A stretch of DNA of 64,000 bases from Priestia megaterium (GCF_023824195.1 NZ_CP085442.1:1402001-1466000); one strand, 5' to 3'. Counted from the stretch's first letter, positions 16,720 through 26,063 are shown. The notes: generated by a model not told the origin, from the letters alone. Numbers and translations: made by a program.

Positions 16720-16848
16720 TTATTTCTTTTTCAAACCCCGATAAGCTAGCATTCCAAACATGCCTATACCGAGCACGATAATTAATAAAATAAACCAAAA
16801 TGTAGCATTAAGCAGGTATTTATATAGTCCGTCATAATATTCATGCAT
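16720..16848 (-). CDS. Small membrane protein (42 aa)
   Basis: A 42-residue ORF: MHEYYDGLYKYLLNATFW, then a hydrophobic helix (FILLIIVLGIGMFGMLAY) and a basic end RGLKKK, which predicts a single-pass protein with a cytosolic C-terminus. GGGGTGA lies four bases before the ATG. The ORF fits exactly between the shared terminator and an AT-rich upstream region. I do not recognise the family, but the ribosome binding site, topology and spacing support a real gene. Confidence 0.65.
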   Translation of the reverse strand: MHEYYDGLYKYLLNATFWFILLIIVLGIGMFGMLAYRGLKKK

Positions 16849-17007
16849 ATACTCACCCCATTATGTTTTTTTATAGTATGGGCGAGTAGCAGTGAAATAT
16901 ATGTATTCATTTCTTTTCAATAGTAGGCTTAAAACGAGAAATGATTAGCTTATTTCTAACATATTTACGAAAGGGAAATCTCATACTAAAACCTAAGAGG
17001 TGATAAA

Positions 17008-17501
17008 ATAAGAAAAAATCGATCAGCACGGGTTTTTGGAGGAATGGCTCTTCTTTCCTGGCTAACCATCCCTTTTATAGGACGACAGCACATTAAGCAC
17101 TACTTATCATCTACTATGTTTATTTCCTTTTTAATTATGGTTGAAAGCTACATTGCTGAAAAAAAGAAATGGTGGATATTTCCTAATCCTCCCTATCGAT
17201 ATCTAACAGGTAAAGCTGCTTTACTTTTAGGTCCATTTTTAGCAGGTTCGTTATGGATTAAAAAGTTCACATATGGCCATTTTGGAAGGTATATGTTGTT
17301 AAATATAATCGTAGATGCATTTTTTGTTTATCCTTTTCAACGAGCTATGAGTCGTGCAAAGCTTTTAGGGTAGGCACATTTAAAGAGTACCATTTGCTAG
17401 GTATCTTTCTGTTGAAAGCTGCTTTAATGTACGTTTACCAACATCTAGTAGTAGAGAAACCGAAATCTCAGCGTGCTTTAAAAAATAATCCTATAGAATA
17501 A
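17008..17501 (+). pseudogene. CBO0543-type membrane protein gene, frameshifted and lacking a normal start
   Basis: Codons from about 17008 read RKNRSARVFGG and then MALLSWLTIPFIGRQHIK, a hydrophobic protein that stops at TAG 17371 after RAKLLG. In the -1 frame from 17370 the sequence continues as VGTFKEYHLLGIFLLKAALM and a basic tail ending at 17501, matching the layout I remember for Bacillus CBO0543-family membrane proteins. One extra G in the GGG run at 17368-17370 would restore the frame. The expected start, placed correctly after AAGAGGTGAT, is ATA rather than ATG, although an internal ATG exists at 17044. Two separate lesions suggest decay; sequencing error could explain one. Confidence 0.7.
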
Positions 17502-17535
17502 AGGGGCAGGCAGGGAAGCGTGATTTTCTTGCCTG

Positions 17536-18348
17536 CTATTTTAATGCCCCAGATGTCATTCCTGAAATGAAATGCTTTTGCAAAAACACGTACGCAATCA
17601 ATAATGGAATAGAAGAAAGAACGACTGCTGAAAACAGCATAGGGTAATTAGTCAGAAATTCCCCTTGAAAGTCCAATAGTGCAATAGGCAGCGTTTTTAC
17701 TTCTTTAGATTTTAACAATAGCAAAGGGAATAACAGATCATTCCACACAATCACAAACGAAAAAATTCCTACTGTAGCCATTGATGGTATTGAGAGTCGA
17801 AGAGCGATTTTTGAATATATTTTCCACTCTGACGCTCCGTCCATGCGAGCGGCTTCGAATAGTTCCTTTGGCAAAGTTTTCATAAACCCCGTGATAATAA
17901 ACACACCGATGGGAAGCAAAAAGCTTATGGAGACGATAATGACGCCTGTGAGCGTATTGATGAGACCAAGCTTATTCATCAGCAAAAAGACAGGAATCAT
18001 ATTGACTTGAGTAGGGACAATCATTCCGCAAACAAAAAAGCCGTATACAATCCATCCAAGCTTTTGAGGTAGCTGAATAATAGCGTAAGCAATCATGCTT
18101 GAAAACCATAGAATAAAAAACGTGCTAAAGACGGTAACAATCACGCTGTTTTTAATATAGCCAAAGATGGGTTCATTGACGAGCAGCTGTTTATAATTTT
18201 CAATATTCCAGCCTGCTGGTAATCCAATTGGGTTGCTGTAAAGTTCAGGCGTTGTTTTAAAGGTTGTTAATAAAACCAAGCTTAAGGGCAACAGAATGAT
18301 TAAACCGTATATCCCTAAAATCAGTTGTCTGAATGGGTTTTGTTTCAT
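17536..18348 (-). CDS. Sugar ABC transporter permease (MalG type)
   Basis: A 270-residue inner-membrane permease with six predicted helices. The coupling-helix EAA motif reads EAARMDGASEWKIYSKIALR. It pairs with the MalF-like permease just upstream to form the channel for an oligosaccharide ABC importer of the CUT1 class. AAGGAG lies before the ATG. It is the last gene of the four-gene minus-strand operon; a GC-rich imperfect inverted repeat (about 17505-17537) follows and may end transcription. Confidence 0.92.
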   Translation of the reverse strand: MKQNPFRQLILGIYGLIILLPLSLVLLTTFKTTPELYSNPIGLPAGWNIENYKQLLVNEPIFGYIKNSVIVTVFSTFFILWFSSMIAYAIIQLPQKLGWIVYGFFVCGMIVPTQVNMIPVFLLMNKLGLINTLTGVIIVSISFLLPIGVFIITGFMKTLPKELFEAARMDGASEWKIYSKIALRLSIPSMATVGIFSFVIVWNDLLFPLLLLKSKEVKTLPIALLDFQGEFLTNYPMLFSAVVLSSIPLLIAYVFLQKHFISGMTSGALK

Positions 18349-18362
18349 AAAAGAATCTCCTT

Positions 18363-19316
18363 TTACATTTTGGTCAAGCGAAGTACGCGAAATTGAAGAA
18401 ACGTTAAAAGAGCAATTACAATCATAAATACAACTGAAATGGCAGAGGCATAGCCGAAACGAAAATTAATAAAAGCTTCGTGATAAAGAAGTGTCGAAAG
18501 AATTTCAGTTGAATTGGAGGGACCTCCATTTGTCATTGCAATGATTAAATCAAATGCTTTAAAACTTTGTATGGTCGTATAAGCTACAACCATTGTCGTA
18601 GCTGGAGCTAAAAGAGGCCACGTAATGCGCTTGAATTTTTGCCATCTTGTTGCTCCATCAATACTAGCAGCTTCATATAACTCACTGGGAATAGCTTGAA
18701 TTCCAGCTACAAAAATAATAAGCATTTGACCAGTATGTGCCCAAAATTGTACAAAAGCCAAGCTGTAAATTGCGATATGTCCATTTCCAATCCAAGACTG
18801 GGTCCAATGCTCAAGGCCTATTTTACTTAAAAATAGGTTAACTCCTCCAATGTTGGGGTCATACATAAAGTTCCACGTGAAGGCAATCGACACGGACGAA
18901 ATAATCGTCGGTACAAAAAAGAGTGAGCGATAAAATGTATTCCATGCAGAATTTTTATAAAGTAAGAGTGCAAAGCCTAAGCTCAATAACGTTTGAAAGA
19001 TCAGCACGCCAATTGTGAACTTTAAGTTGTTTGTAAGAGACTGTGTAAAAATAGCATCGTTTGTTAAAATTTCTTTGAAGTTTTGAAACCCTACAAATGA
19101 GAACTGAGAAGATAATCCATTCCAATCAGTTGTGCTTAAAAATAAAGCAGAAAGCGTTGGCAATGCAAAGAAAACAGTATATATGACAAAACCGGGAAGT
19201 AAAAACAACCATAGATGTCTGCTTTTAGAGATACTTTTAAATGAAAAGAGAGGAAAAGAGAACGAAGGGGTTCTCTTTTCTTCTTCTTGAATAGACGTAT
19301 TAGTTTTTAGCGACAC
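18363..19316 (-). CDS. Sugar ABC transporter permease (MalF type)
   Basis: A 317-residue permease with an N-terminal cytosolic stretch (about 30 residues) and six predicted helices. The EAA motif is EAASIDGATRWQKFKRITWP. It overlaps the substrate-binding protein gene by 17 bases, suggesting translational coupling, and is followed by the second permease after 14 bases. Together they form the CUT1 channel. Confidence 0.92.
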   Translation of the reverse strand: MSLKTNTSIQEEEKRTPSFSFPLFSFKSISKSRHLWLFLLPGFVIYTVFFALPTLSALFLSTTDWNGLSSQFSFVGFQNFKEILTNDAIFTQSLTNNLKFTIGVLIFQTLLSLGFALLLYKNSAWNTFYRSLFFVPTIISSVSIAFTWNFMYDPNIGGVNLFLSKIGLEHWTQSWIGNGHIAIYSLAFVQFWAHTGQMLIIFVAGIQAIPSELYEAASIDGATRWQKFKRITWPLLAPATTMVVAYTTIQSFKAFDLIIAMTNGGPSNSTEILSTLLYHEAFINFRFGYASAISVVFMIVIALLTFLQFRVLRLTKM

Positions 19317-20547
19317 GTTCTACCTCTCCTTGTGCTTTTTCAGCAGCTTTTTTCGCTGACATACCGGATAGTACGTCCTGTATAGATGTTTCAACAGCTT
19401 TTGATACGCGCTCATTTAAAATTGTAAATCGAGGTTGGAAGACCGTTTTTTTGTCTTTCCACTTTGCGCTTTCTTTGAGTTCAGGTGAATCATATTTCAC
19501 GTCTTTGACCGTTAATAACTGGCCAGTAGCATTCGCATACTCAGAAGAAATCTTTGGATCTGCAAGGAAAGTTAAAAATTTCTTAGCAGCTTCTTTGTGT
19601 TTTGATTTTTCAGCAACACCTAATAAGAATGTCGTGGTATGAACACCTTCGTATTTTGCTTTATCTTGATCCACTGTAATCGGTGCAAGCAAACCTTGAT
19701 CAATCTTCGTATTTTGCTGTTTGACTGTAGCCATCATATAAGAACCTTGAGCAAGCATTGCGCCTTTTTCCTGAGCAAAAAGTGCTGCAGCACTTTCTTT
19801 TTTCGTACCAAGAGCATCTTTTTGGAAGTAACCTTTGTCATTTAATTCTTTAATTTGAGATAGTGTTTTGATAAACCATTCATCAGTTAGCTTGCGCTTG
19901 CCCGTTTCTACTTCGTGAAGGGCGTTGTTTGTAGGTTCGTTATTCATAATCATTGGATTAATAAATTGAGAAGGACTTACGTCTCCTGAAAATAAAATCG
20001 GCGTGTATCCATTTTTCTTTAATGTTTCAGATGTTTTTAAAAAGCTATTCCAGTCTTTAGGAACATCTAAGTTTAGTTTTTCAAAAATGCCTTTGTTATA
20101 GACAGGGATGTTATAGACTAGCTGATAAGGAAGAGCATATTGCGTATTATTCGCTTTACCCGCTTGGATTAGCTTTTCGTCAAATTTGCTGAGTAAGTTT
20201 TGGTCGTCTAGCTTTGCAAAACCATTTGCTTTGCGAATCGTTTCAAATTGACTTCCTGGAAAACTAGCAAATATATCGATACCTTCTCCAGATAGTAGAG
20301 ATCCTTGAATTTGTGATTGATATGAATCAGAAGGAAAGACGGTCATTTCTACATGAATATTTGGATTTTTCTTTTCAAATTGCTCAATGATAGAATCAAA
20401 GGCTTTCGTATCTTCTCCTCGCCAATGCGTAAAGTTAATGGTTACTTTTTTAGAAGAGTCGCTGCTGTCGCCGCTTGTTGAACTGTTTTTGCCGCAGCCC
20501 GCGATGATCACGGTGAGCATTGCTAACAGAATTAATAATTTTTTCAT
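19300..20547 (-). CDS. Sugar-binding lipoprotein of the ABC importer
   Basis: A 415-residue extracellular solute-binding protein of family 1. It has a lipoprotein signal peptide with lipobox IAGC (Cys18), then a Ser/Asp-rich linker and the bilobal domain beginning VTINFTHWRGEDTKAFDSII. It would capture sugars outside the membrane and deliver them to the permeases encoded after it. The substrate cannot be assigned by eye; a maltodextrin or another alpha-glucoside is plausible because malL is nearby. Confidence 0.9.
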   Translation of the reverse strand: MKKLLILLAMLTVIIAGCGKNSSTSGDSSDSSKKVTINFTHWRGEDTKAFDSIIEQFEKKNPNIHVEMTVFPSDSYQSQIQGSLLSGEGIDIFASFPGSQFETIRKANGFAKLDDQNLLSKFDEKLIQAGKANNTQYALPYQLVYNIPVYNKGIFEKLNLDVPKDWNSFLKTSETLKKNGYTPILFSGDVSPSQFINPMIMNNEPTNNALHEVETGKRKLTDEWFIKTLSQIKELNDKGYFQKDALGTKKESAAALFAQEKGAMLAQGSYMMATVKQQNTKIDQGLLAPITVDQDKAKYEGVHTTTFLLGVAEKSKHKEAAKKFLTFLADPKISSEYANATGQLLTVKDVKYDSPELKESAKWKDKKTVFQPRFTILNERVSKAVETSIQDVLSGMSAKKAAEKAQGEVERVAKN

Positions 20548-20583
20548 TTTAGTTCCCCCACTTATAGAATTCTTTTTAGATAG

Positions 20584-21675
20584 TTATTGGTCAATTTTGA
20601 TACGGTTGGTAGATGCTTGGTCAAAGAAATGAGCATGATTCATTTGAAAATGAAATGGAAAGTGCTGATGAACTTGAATATGTTCATCCCCAGGGATTTT
20701 AGCCACAAAGAGCTGGTCTCCTAAACTACTGTATAGTATGTACTCTGCTCCTAATAACTCAGACACATCTACCGGTAATGAAATATGAGGAGCATCAGAA
20801 GAGGCGCGCGTAATATGCTCAGGTCGAATTCCTACAGTAATGAATTGATTATTGTAGCCTTTTTCATGTAACGAATGCATTTGATTTTCTGTCAGTTGAA
20901 ACTCATGTTCACTGATGTGCAGTTTGTTGTTCACTACTTTTCCTGTGAAAAAGTTCATTCCCGGTGATCCTATAAAACTGGCTACAAACGTATTCTCTGG
21001 AGCATTATACACTTGCATAGGTGAACCTATTTGCTGAATTTTTCCGTCTTTCATAACTACGATTCTGCTTGCCATCGTCATGGCTTCTGTTTGATCGTGG
21101 GTTACATAAATAATGGTCGTCTGCAGCCTCTGATGAAGCTTACTGATTTCAGCACGCATTTGTACGCGAAGCTTCGCATCAAGATTAGATAAAGGCTCAT
21201 CCATTAAAAAAATTTGGGCATTCCGTACAATGGCTCTTCCTAAAGCCACCCGCTGACGCTGACCTCCTGATAACGCTTTTGGCTTGCGTTTTAAATAGGG
21301 TTCTAAGTCCAAAATACGAGCCGCTTCACGAACGCGATCATCAATTTCTTGTTTTGGGACTTTGCGGAGCTGCAAGCCAAATGCCATGTTGTCGTAAACT
21401 GTTAAATGAGGGTAAAGTGCGTAGTTTTGAAACACCATTGCAATATCCCGGCCCTTAGAAGGTAAATCGTTTGCACGATTTCCATTAATAAGCAATTCTC
21501 CTTCTGTTATCGATTCAAGGCCGGCGATCATTCGAAGGGTAGTGGATTTGCCGCACCCTGAAGGTCCTACAAATACAATAAATTCTTTGTCTTGAATATG
21601 AAGGTTGAAATTATCAACTGCAAGACTATCTTTTCCGTATTTTTTATACACATGCTGTAACTGCAGTTCTGCCAT
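20584..21675 (-). CDS. Sugar ABC transporter ATPase (MsmX/UgpC family)
   Basis: A 363-residue CUT1 ATPase. Walker A is GPSGCGKSTT, the signature is LSGGQRQRVALGRA, Walker B is IFLMDEP and the H-loop is YVTHDQ. The C-terminal third is the regulatory OB-fold (TOBE) domain found in MsmX/MalK. In B. subtilis the ATPase is a separate shared gene; here it leads the importer operon, 36 bases before the binding protein gene. GAAAGGAG precedes the ATG. The 135-base leader contains a large hairpin that may control the operon. Confidence 0.93.
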   Translation of the reverse strand: MAELQLQHVYKKYGKDSLAVDNFNLHIQDKEFIVFVGPSGCGKSTTLRMIAGLESITEGELLINGNRANDLPSKGRDIAMVFQNYALYPHLTVYDNMAFGLQLRKVPKQEIDDRVREAARILDLEPYLKRKPKALSGGQRQRVALGRAIVRNAQIFLMDEPLSNLDAKLRVQMRAEISKLHQRLQTTIIYVTHDQTEAMTMASRIVVMKDGKIQQIGSPMQVYNAPENTFVASFIGSPGMNFFTGKVVNNKLHISEHEFQLTENQMHSLHEKGYNNQFITVGIRPEHITRASSDAPHISLPVDVSELLGAEYILYSSLGDQLFVAKIPGDEHIQVHQHFPFHFQMNHAHFFDQASTNRIKIDQ

Positions 21676-21703
21676 TTTTTCTCCTTTCAGCAGGCTTTTA
21701 AAA

Positions 21704-21775
21704 AAATAAAAGCCTCTAATTGCACAGACGGATTGTACGTGTATCTGGCAATTAGAGGCTATCGGTTGACCGGTA
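21704..21775 (-). promoter_or_regulatory. Terminator-like hairpin and palindrome in the sugar importer leader
   Basis: Read on the minus strand, a 13-bp perfect stem (AGCCTCTAATTGC at 21748-21760 with its complement at 21711-21723, 24-base loop) is followed directly by TTTTATTTTTTT, the form of an intrinsic terminator. The 16-base imperfect palindrome TACCGGTCAACCGATA (21760-21775) abuts its upstream arm and could be a repressor operator or one side of an antiterminator. No other minus-strand gene lies upstream that this hairpin could terminate. Confidence 0.6.
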
Positions 21776-21816
21776 AGCCTGTATTATGTAGTTTTGAGTG
21801 ATTGAATCTGTAAGTA

Positions 21817-21846
21817 ATTTTAAAATATATTATTCCTATATGTCAA
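21817..21846 (-). promoter_or_regulatory. Promoter of the sugar importer operon
   Basis: On the minus strand: TTGACA (21841-21846), 18 bases, TAAAAT (21817-21822). Predicted transcript start near 21809, giving a leader of about 135 nt. Confidence 0.65.
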
Positions 21847-22007
21847 GTGAGAATTAAAATATTTTAATAAGTTCGATTATTTTCTTAAATGAAAGAATCC
21901 ATTTATTAAGCCAGAGATGGTGGTTTTGAGAATAAAATAAACAGCTGGTGTATAGAATGATAGTATTCACTTTTATAGTAAGCACTACAGAGAGAGGATG
22001 TTTATAA

Positions 22008-22187
22008 ATGGATAGAAACACACAGTTCACTATGATTCGTCAAGCGTTGGAAAACAGCTATCATTTAATGCAGCAGGGAATAGAAGTTAGCGGAGAGACG
22101 CTTACTCAGCTGGAACAAGCAAAAGCCGAGTATGAAGCGGCCTTTTTATTGTCTCAGTCCACGGACTCAAAATTCCGCTGTAATTAA
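22008..22187 (+). CDS. Small helical protein (59 aa)
   Basis: ATG 22008 to TAA 22187, with AGAGAGGATG eight bases upstream. The product is soluble and almost entirely helical (MDRNTQFTMIRQALENSYHL, then TLTQLEQAKAEYEAAF and a short tail). The SQSTD near the C-terminus faintly recalls the SQxxD of Spo0E-like phosphatases, but the rest does not fit, so I do not make that call. It stands alone between the importer promoter and ypvA. The neighbouring stretches 21850-22005 and 22190-22410 hold no gene I can support. Confidence 0.6.
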   Translation: MDRNTQFTMIRQALENSYHLMQQGIEVSGETLTQLEQAKAEYEAAFLLSQSTDSKFRCN

Positions 22188-22411
22188 TTTTTTAATAGCA
22201 CTTATTCCGTTTGCGTTCTATACACCCAGCTTTTATACAAAAAGGTTCTGTCCTTACAGGCAGAACTTTTTTATGTTCAGCTCTTTTTGTTGACATTTTA
22301 GATAAAGTAGTCAATAATTAAGTTTTGCTTACATGAGAAATTTACTAGATAAAAAGAAGTGAAGCTAATTTTTATTGATAGATATTTACATAAATAAAGG
22401 AGTCAGTATCG

Positions 22412-24349
22412 ATGATGAGAGAGCGGTTGCCTTTTACAATTGAGCGGGATGAAAACTTTTTTGACAAATTAAATGAATGGATAGGTGATGTTTTTTATGA
22501 TCATCTTCCAGATGCAGGGTTAGAACTTCGAGACGAACAAATTTTTATGGCTTTTCAAATCGAACGAGCTTTTAAAGAAAAAAATGTGATTTTTGCAGAA
22601 GCAGGTGTAGGAACAGGAAAGACCATTGTGTATTTACTGTATGCTATTTGTTATGCAAGGTATATTGGCAAGCCAGCTATTATTGCCTGTGCGGATGAAA
22701 CATTAATTGAACAGTTAGTAAAAGCCGAAGGAGACATTGCCAAGCTCTCTGGTATTTTAGATATTAACATGGATGTTCGCCTAGCAAAATCTCAAGATCA
22801 GTATCTGTGTTTAAAGAAATTAGATGCTGTGACAGCACGAACAGATAATGAAAACATTGAAGAAATTTACGATACGCTTCCTGATTTTGTTCATGATCAT
22901 AGCGGTATGCAGTCGTTCTATCACTACGGAGACCGTAAAGAATATCCTCATTTAACGGATGAGGAATGGAATCAAATTAACTGGGATACGTTTCAAGACT
23001 GCTCTTCCTGTGAGCAGCGTCATAGATGCGGCTTAACGCTTTCACGGGAGCACTATAGAAAAGCACATGACTTAATTATTTGCTCTCACGATTTTTACAT
23101 GGAGCACATTTGGACATATGAAGCCCGCAAGCGTGAAGGACAGCTTCCGCTTCTTCCTGAAAGCAGCTGTGTTGTATTTGATGAAGGTCACCTGCTGGAA
23201 TTTGCTGCACAAAAGGCTTTAACGTATCGCATTCAAGAAGATACGTTAGAAAACTTGTTAACGCGTCTATTAGAAAATGACGTGCGAGAAGAATTTGCTG
23301 TGAAGATCGAGCACGCTATCGATGTGTATGCAATGTTCTTTGACCGTTTAAGTGAAGCAAGCACAGAAATCGTTGGTTCTAGCCGTAAAGAAGTAGCCCG
23401 CACAAACGGATTACAAAGTGTAGGAAAAGAACTTTTATCGCTGCTTGAGCATATCGGAAACGAGCTTGTGTTTGAGAGTGAGACCTATACAGTAGACGAA
23501 TATACGCTGCGAATTGTAGATGAGTACCTAGATCAAATTGATTATTCGCTGCGCTTATTTATGGACAACGAAAATGCCATCTACTGGGTGGAAGAAAACA
23601 ACTGGCAGCTGACGTTGGTTATTATGCCTCAAGCAGTAAAAGACGTCTTAAAAGAACGAGTATTTGCGAAGAAAATACCATATATTTTCACTTCTGCCAC
23701 TCTTTCAGATAACCAATCGTTCGATTATTTAGCATATAGCTTAGGAATTGCAAAGCCGCTTTCTTTTTCCGTTGAATCGCCATTTGATTATGATGAGCAA
23801 ATGAAAATTGCGGTAAAAAATGTTTCGGATGATCAAGAAGAAGCATTTGCTGAAAAATTCGCCTTTGCTGTTGCTCAGCTCGAAAAAACGAACGGACGAG
23901 CACTTTTATTGTTTAACAGCAAAGAAGAACTAGAGATGTTCAAAGAAGTTTCCAAAGAGTTAAATCAGTACACATTTTTATTTGAAGGCGATCAAGAGAT
24001 CAGTAAATTAGTATCTCAGTTCCAAAGGGAAGAAGAAACGATTTTATGCGCTGTTCATTTGTGGGAAGGGTTGGATATTCCTGGACCTTCGCTATCCAAT
24101 GTGATTATTTGGTCTCTGCCGTATCCGCCAAATGATCCGGTCTTTGAAGCAAAGCGCAATCAAGTAGTCGATCCATTTTGGGATGCAGATATGCCGTATA
24201 TGCTTCTTCGCTTAAAGCAAGGAGTTGGAAGACTGATTCGCTCTCATAACGATAAGGGTCTAATCACGATCTTTATGCCAAAAAGCACAGATTCAAAGGT
24301 GCGTTCAATCATTGAACAAAATGTTCCAACGAAAATAGAAAACGTATAA
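22412..24349 (+). CDS. ypvA: DinG/XPD-family ATP-dependent DNA helicase YpvA
   Basis: A 645-residue superfamily 2 helicase. Walker A is AEAGVGTGKT (Lys70). Four cysteines, Cys133, Cys197, Cys200 and Cys206 (DCSSCEQRHRC), are spaced like the 4Fe-4S site of XPD/DinG. Motif II is DEGH (257-260). The C-terminal helicase domain includes LWEGLDIPG and RLKQGVGRLIRS. The family unwinds DNA 5'-3' in repair and R-loop removal; the biological role of YpvA is not well known. No fused exonuclease domain is present. The ATG follows AAAGGAG; a strong terminator follows the stop. Confidence 0.93.
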   Translation: MMRERLPFTIERDENFFDKLNEWIGDVFYDHLPDAGLELRDEQIFMAFQIERAFKEKNVIFAEAGVGTGKTIVYLLYAICYARYIGKPAIIACADETLIEQLVKAEGDIAKLSGILDINMDVRLAKSQDQYLCLKKLDAVTARTDNENIEEIYDTLPDFVHDHSGMQSFYHYGDRKEYPHLTDEEWNQINWDTFQDCSSCEQRHRCGLTLSREHYRKAHDLIICSHDFYMEHIWTYEARKREGQLPLLPESSCVVFDEGHLLEFAAQKALTYRIQEDTLENLLTRLLENDVREEFAVKIEHAIDVYAMFFDRLSEASTEIVGSSRKEVARTNGLQSVGKELLSLLEHIGNELVFESETYTVDEYTLRIVDEYLDQIDYSLRLFMDNENAIYWVEENNWQLTLVIMPQAVKDVLKERVFAKKIPYIFTSATLSDNQSFDYLAYSLGIAKPLSFSVESPFDYDEQMKIAVKNVSDDQEEAFAEKFAFAVAQLEKTNGRALLLFNSKEELEMFKEVSKELNQYTFLFEGDQEISKLVSQFQREEETILCAVHLWEGLDIPGPSLSNVIIWSLPYPPNDPVFEAKRNQVVDPFWDADMPYMLLRLKQGVGRLIRSHNDKGLITIFMPKSTDSKVRSIIEQNVPTKIENV

Positions 24350-24350
24350 A

Positions 24351-24378
24351 AAAGCGCGGCTACCACCGCGCTTTTTTA
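24351..24378 (+). terminator. ypvA terminator
   Basis: AAAGCGCGG and CCGCGCTTT form a GC-rich stem followed by T-rich sequence. Confidence 0.9.
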
Positions 24379-24473
24379 TATGTATAATAGATTGAATATT
24401 CAGTTATATACACACCGTTACTATTATGATAAAATAATTTATGGTGAAATAAGGAAAGTAAGGAGGAAAAACA

Positions 24474-25991
24474 ATGAGAGAAGACATACATAAAATTGAG
24501 AAACAATTTTATGAATACATGAATAAAATCAAAAGTTATCACGAGGCAATCGGAGTGATGTACTGGGATTTGAGGACAGGTGCTCCAAAAAAAGGGGCGG
24601 ATCAACGTTCTGAAGTTATTGGCATGATGTCATCAGAAGCGTTCAATCTTTCTGTTTCTGATGAAATGGCAGGTTTTATTGAGAAATTAACGCACCCTGA
24701 GTCGCAGCCTTACATAAACGATATTACGAAAAAAGCAGTGGAAGAATGTAAAAAAGAATATGACTTAAATAAAAAGATTCCTTCGCATGAATATAAAGAA
24801 TACGTTACGTTAACTTCAAAAGCTGAGTCGGTTTGGGAAGACGCAAAAGAAAAAGCAGATTTTGCTTTATTTCAACCGTACCTTGAAAAAATTGTAGCGT
24901 TCAATCAGAAGTTTGTGGAGTATTGGGGGTATGAAGGAAATAAATATAACCGTTTATTGGACCTTTTTGAACCGGGGATGACGGTTGAAATCTTAGACGA
25001 GGTATTTGGAAAGCTACGGGAGCATATTGTGCCTCTTGTTCAGCGAATCGCCGGGTCAAATACAAAGCCGAAGACGGAATTTTTATTCCGTACTTTCCCA
25101 AAAGAAGCGCAAAAACAATTTAGTCTAGACGTGTTAAAAGCACTTGGCTATGATTTTGAAGCGGGGCGACTTGATGAAACAGTCCATCCTTTTGCTACTG
25201 GCTTAAACCCGGGAGATGTGCGCATCACGACTAAATATGCCGAAAACGATTTCCGAACGGCTATTTTTGGAACGATTCACGAATGCGGCCATGCTTTATA
25301 TGAGCAGAATATTTCAAAGGATCTTGTCGGTACGGTTCTATGTGAAGGTACTTCAATGGGAATTCATGAATCACAGTCGCTGTTTTTTGAGCAGTTTGTC
25401 GGCAAAAATAAAGCATTTTGGCAGCATCATTACGACGTACTAAAAAAGCATGCGCCGGGACAATTTGACGATGTAGGTTTAGAAGATTTTTACCGAGGAG
25501 TAAATGAGGCAAAACCGTCGCTTATTCGTATTGAAGCAGATGAGTTAACGTATCCTCTTCATATTATGATTCGTTACGAAATTGAAAAAGGATTAATAAA
25601 CGGGGAGTATAAAGTTGAGGATTTACCGGAAATTTGGAATGAGAAATACGAAGAATATCTAGGGGTTCGTCCAAGTCACGATGGAGAAGGCGTGCTTCAG
25701 GACGTACACTGGGCCGGAGGAAGCTTTGGGTACTTCCCTTCCTATGCTCTAGGCTATATGTACGCAGCGCAGCTTAAGCATACCATGTTAAAAGACTTGC
25801 CTAATTATGATGAACTCCTGGAAAAAGGAGAAATTTCGCCGATTACAAATTGGTTAACAGAACATATTCACCAGTACGGAAAAATGAAAAAACCTCTTAA
25901 AATTTTAAACGATGTGACGGGCGAAGGATTAAATGTAGATTATTTAATTCAATATCTAGAAGAGAAATACCGACAAATTTATCACGTATAA
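24474..25991 (+). CDS. ypwA: Thermostable-type M32 carboxypeptidase YpwA
   Basis: A 505-residue metallocarboxypeptidase of family M32, the usual length. The zinc site is IHECGHALYEQ (HExxH, residues 269-273) with the downstream GxxxHESQS motif (TSMGIHESQSL) supplying the third ligand region. The family removes C-terminal amino acids from peptides in the cytosol and has a broad preference. AAGGAGG precedes the ATG. Placement downstream of ypvA follows B. subtilis. A weak AT-only hairpin at 26039-26063 may end the transcript. Confidence 0.95.
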   Translation: MREDIHKIEKQFYEYMNKIKSYHEAIGVMYWDLRTGAPKKGADQRSEVIGMMSSEAFNLSVSDEMAGFIEKLTHPESQPYINDITKKAVEECKKEYDLNKKIPSHEYKEYVTLTSKAESVWEDAKEKADFALFQPYLEKIVAFNQKFVEYWGYEGNKYNRLLDLFEPGMTVEILDEVFGKLREHIVPLVQRIAGSNTKPKTEFLFRTFPKEAQKQFSLDVLKALGYDFEAGRLDETVHPFATGLNPGDVRITTKYAENDFRTAIFGTIHECGHALYEQNISKDLVGTVLCEGTSMGIHESQSLFFEQFVGKNKAFWQHHYDVLKKHAPGQFDDVGLEDFYRGVNEAKPSLIRIEADELTYPLHIMIRYEIEKGLINGEYKVEDLPEIWNEKYEEYLGVRPSHDGEGVLQDVHWAGGSFGYFPSYALGYMYAAQLKHTMLKDLPNYDELLEKGEISPITNWLTEHIHQYGKMKKPLKILNDVTGEGLNVDYLIQYLEEKYRQIYHV

Positions 25992-26038
25992 AAAGTGCTA
26001 TAACCGAATATTATGTTTTGTATCGCAAGTAAATGTTC

Positions 26039-26063
26039 GAAAATATCTTTTTTAGATATTTTC
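26039..26063 (+). terminator. AT-rich hairpin between ypwA and the xpt riboswitch
   Basis: GAAAATATCT (26039-26048) and AGATATTTTC (26054-26063) pair around a T5 loop. With no G-C core and a poor T-run it is only a weak terminator; it also lies where the xpt -35 should be (TATAAT -10 at 26082-26087). Confidence 0.4.

Noticed and set aside
17361..17373. Programmed -1 frameshift in the membrane-protein gene
   Set aside because: The site lacks an X-XXY-YYZ heptamer and the gene also lacks a normal start; decay or sequence error is simpler.
21704..21775. T-box or known sugar riboswitch in the importer leader
   Set aside because: No T-box sequence, no specifier loop and the leader is too short; only a terminator-like hairpin is supported.
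22008..22187. Spo0E-like phosphatase
   Set aside because: Only SQxxD matches; the helix spacing and surrounding residues do not fit the family.
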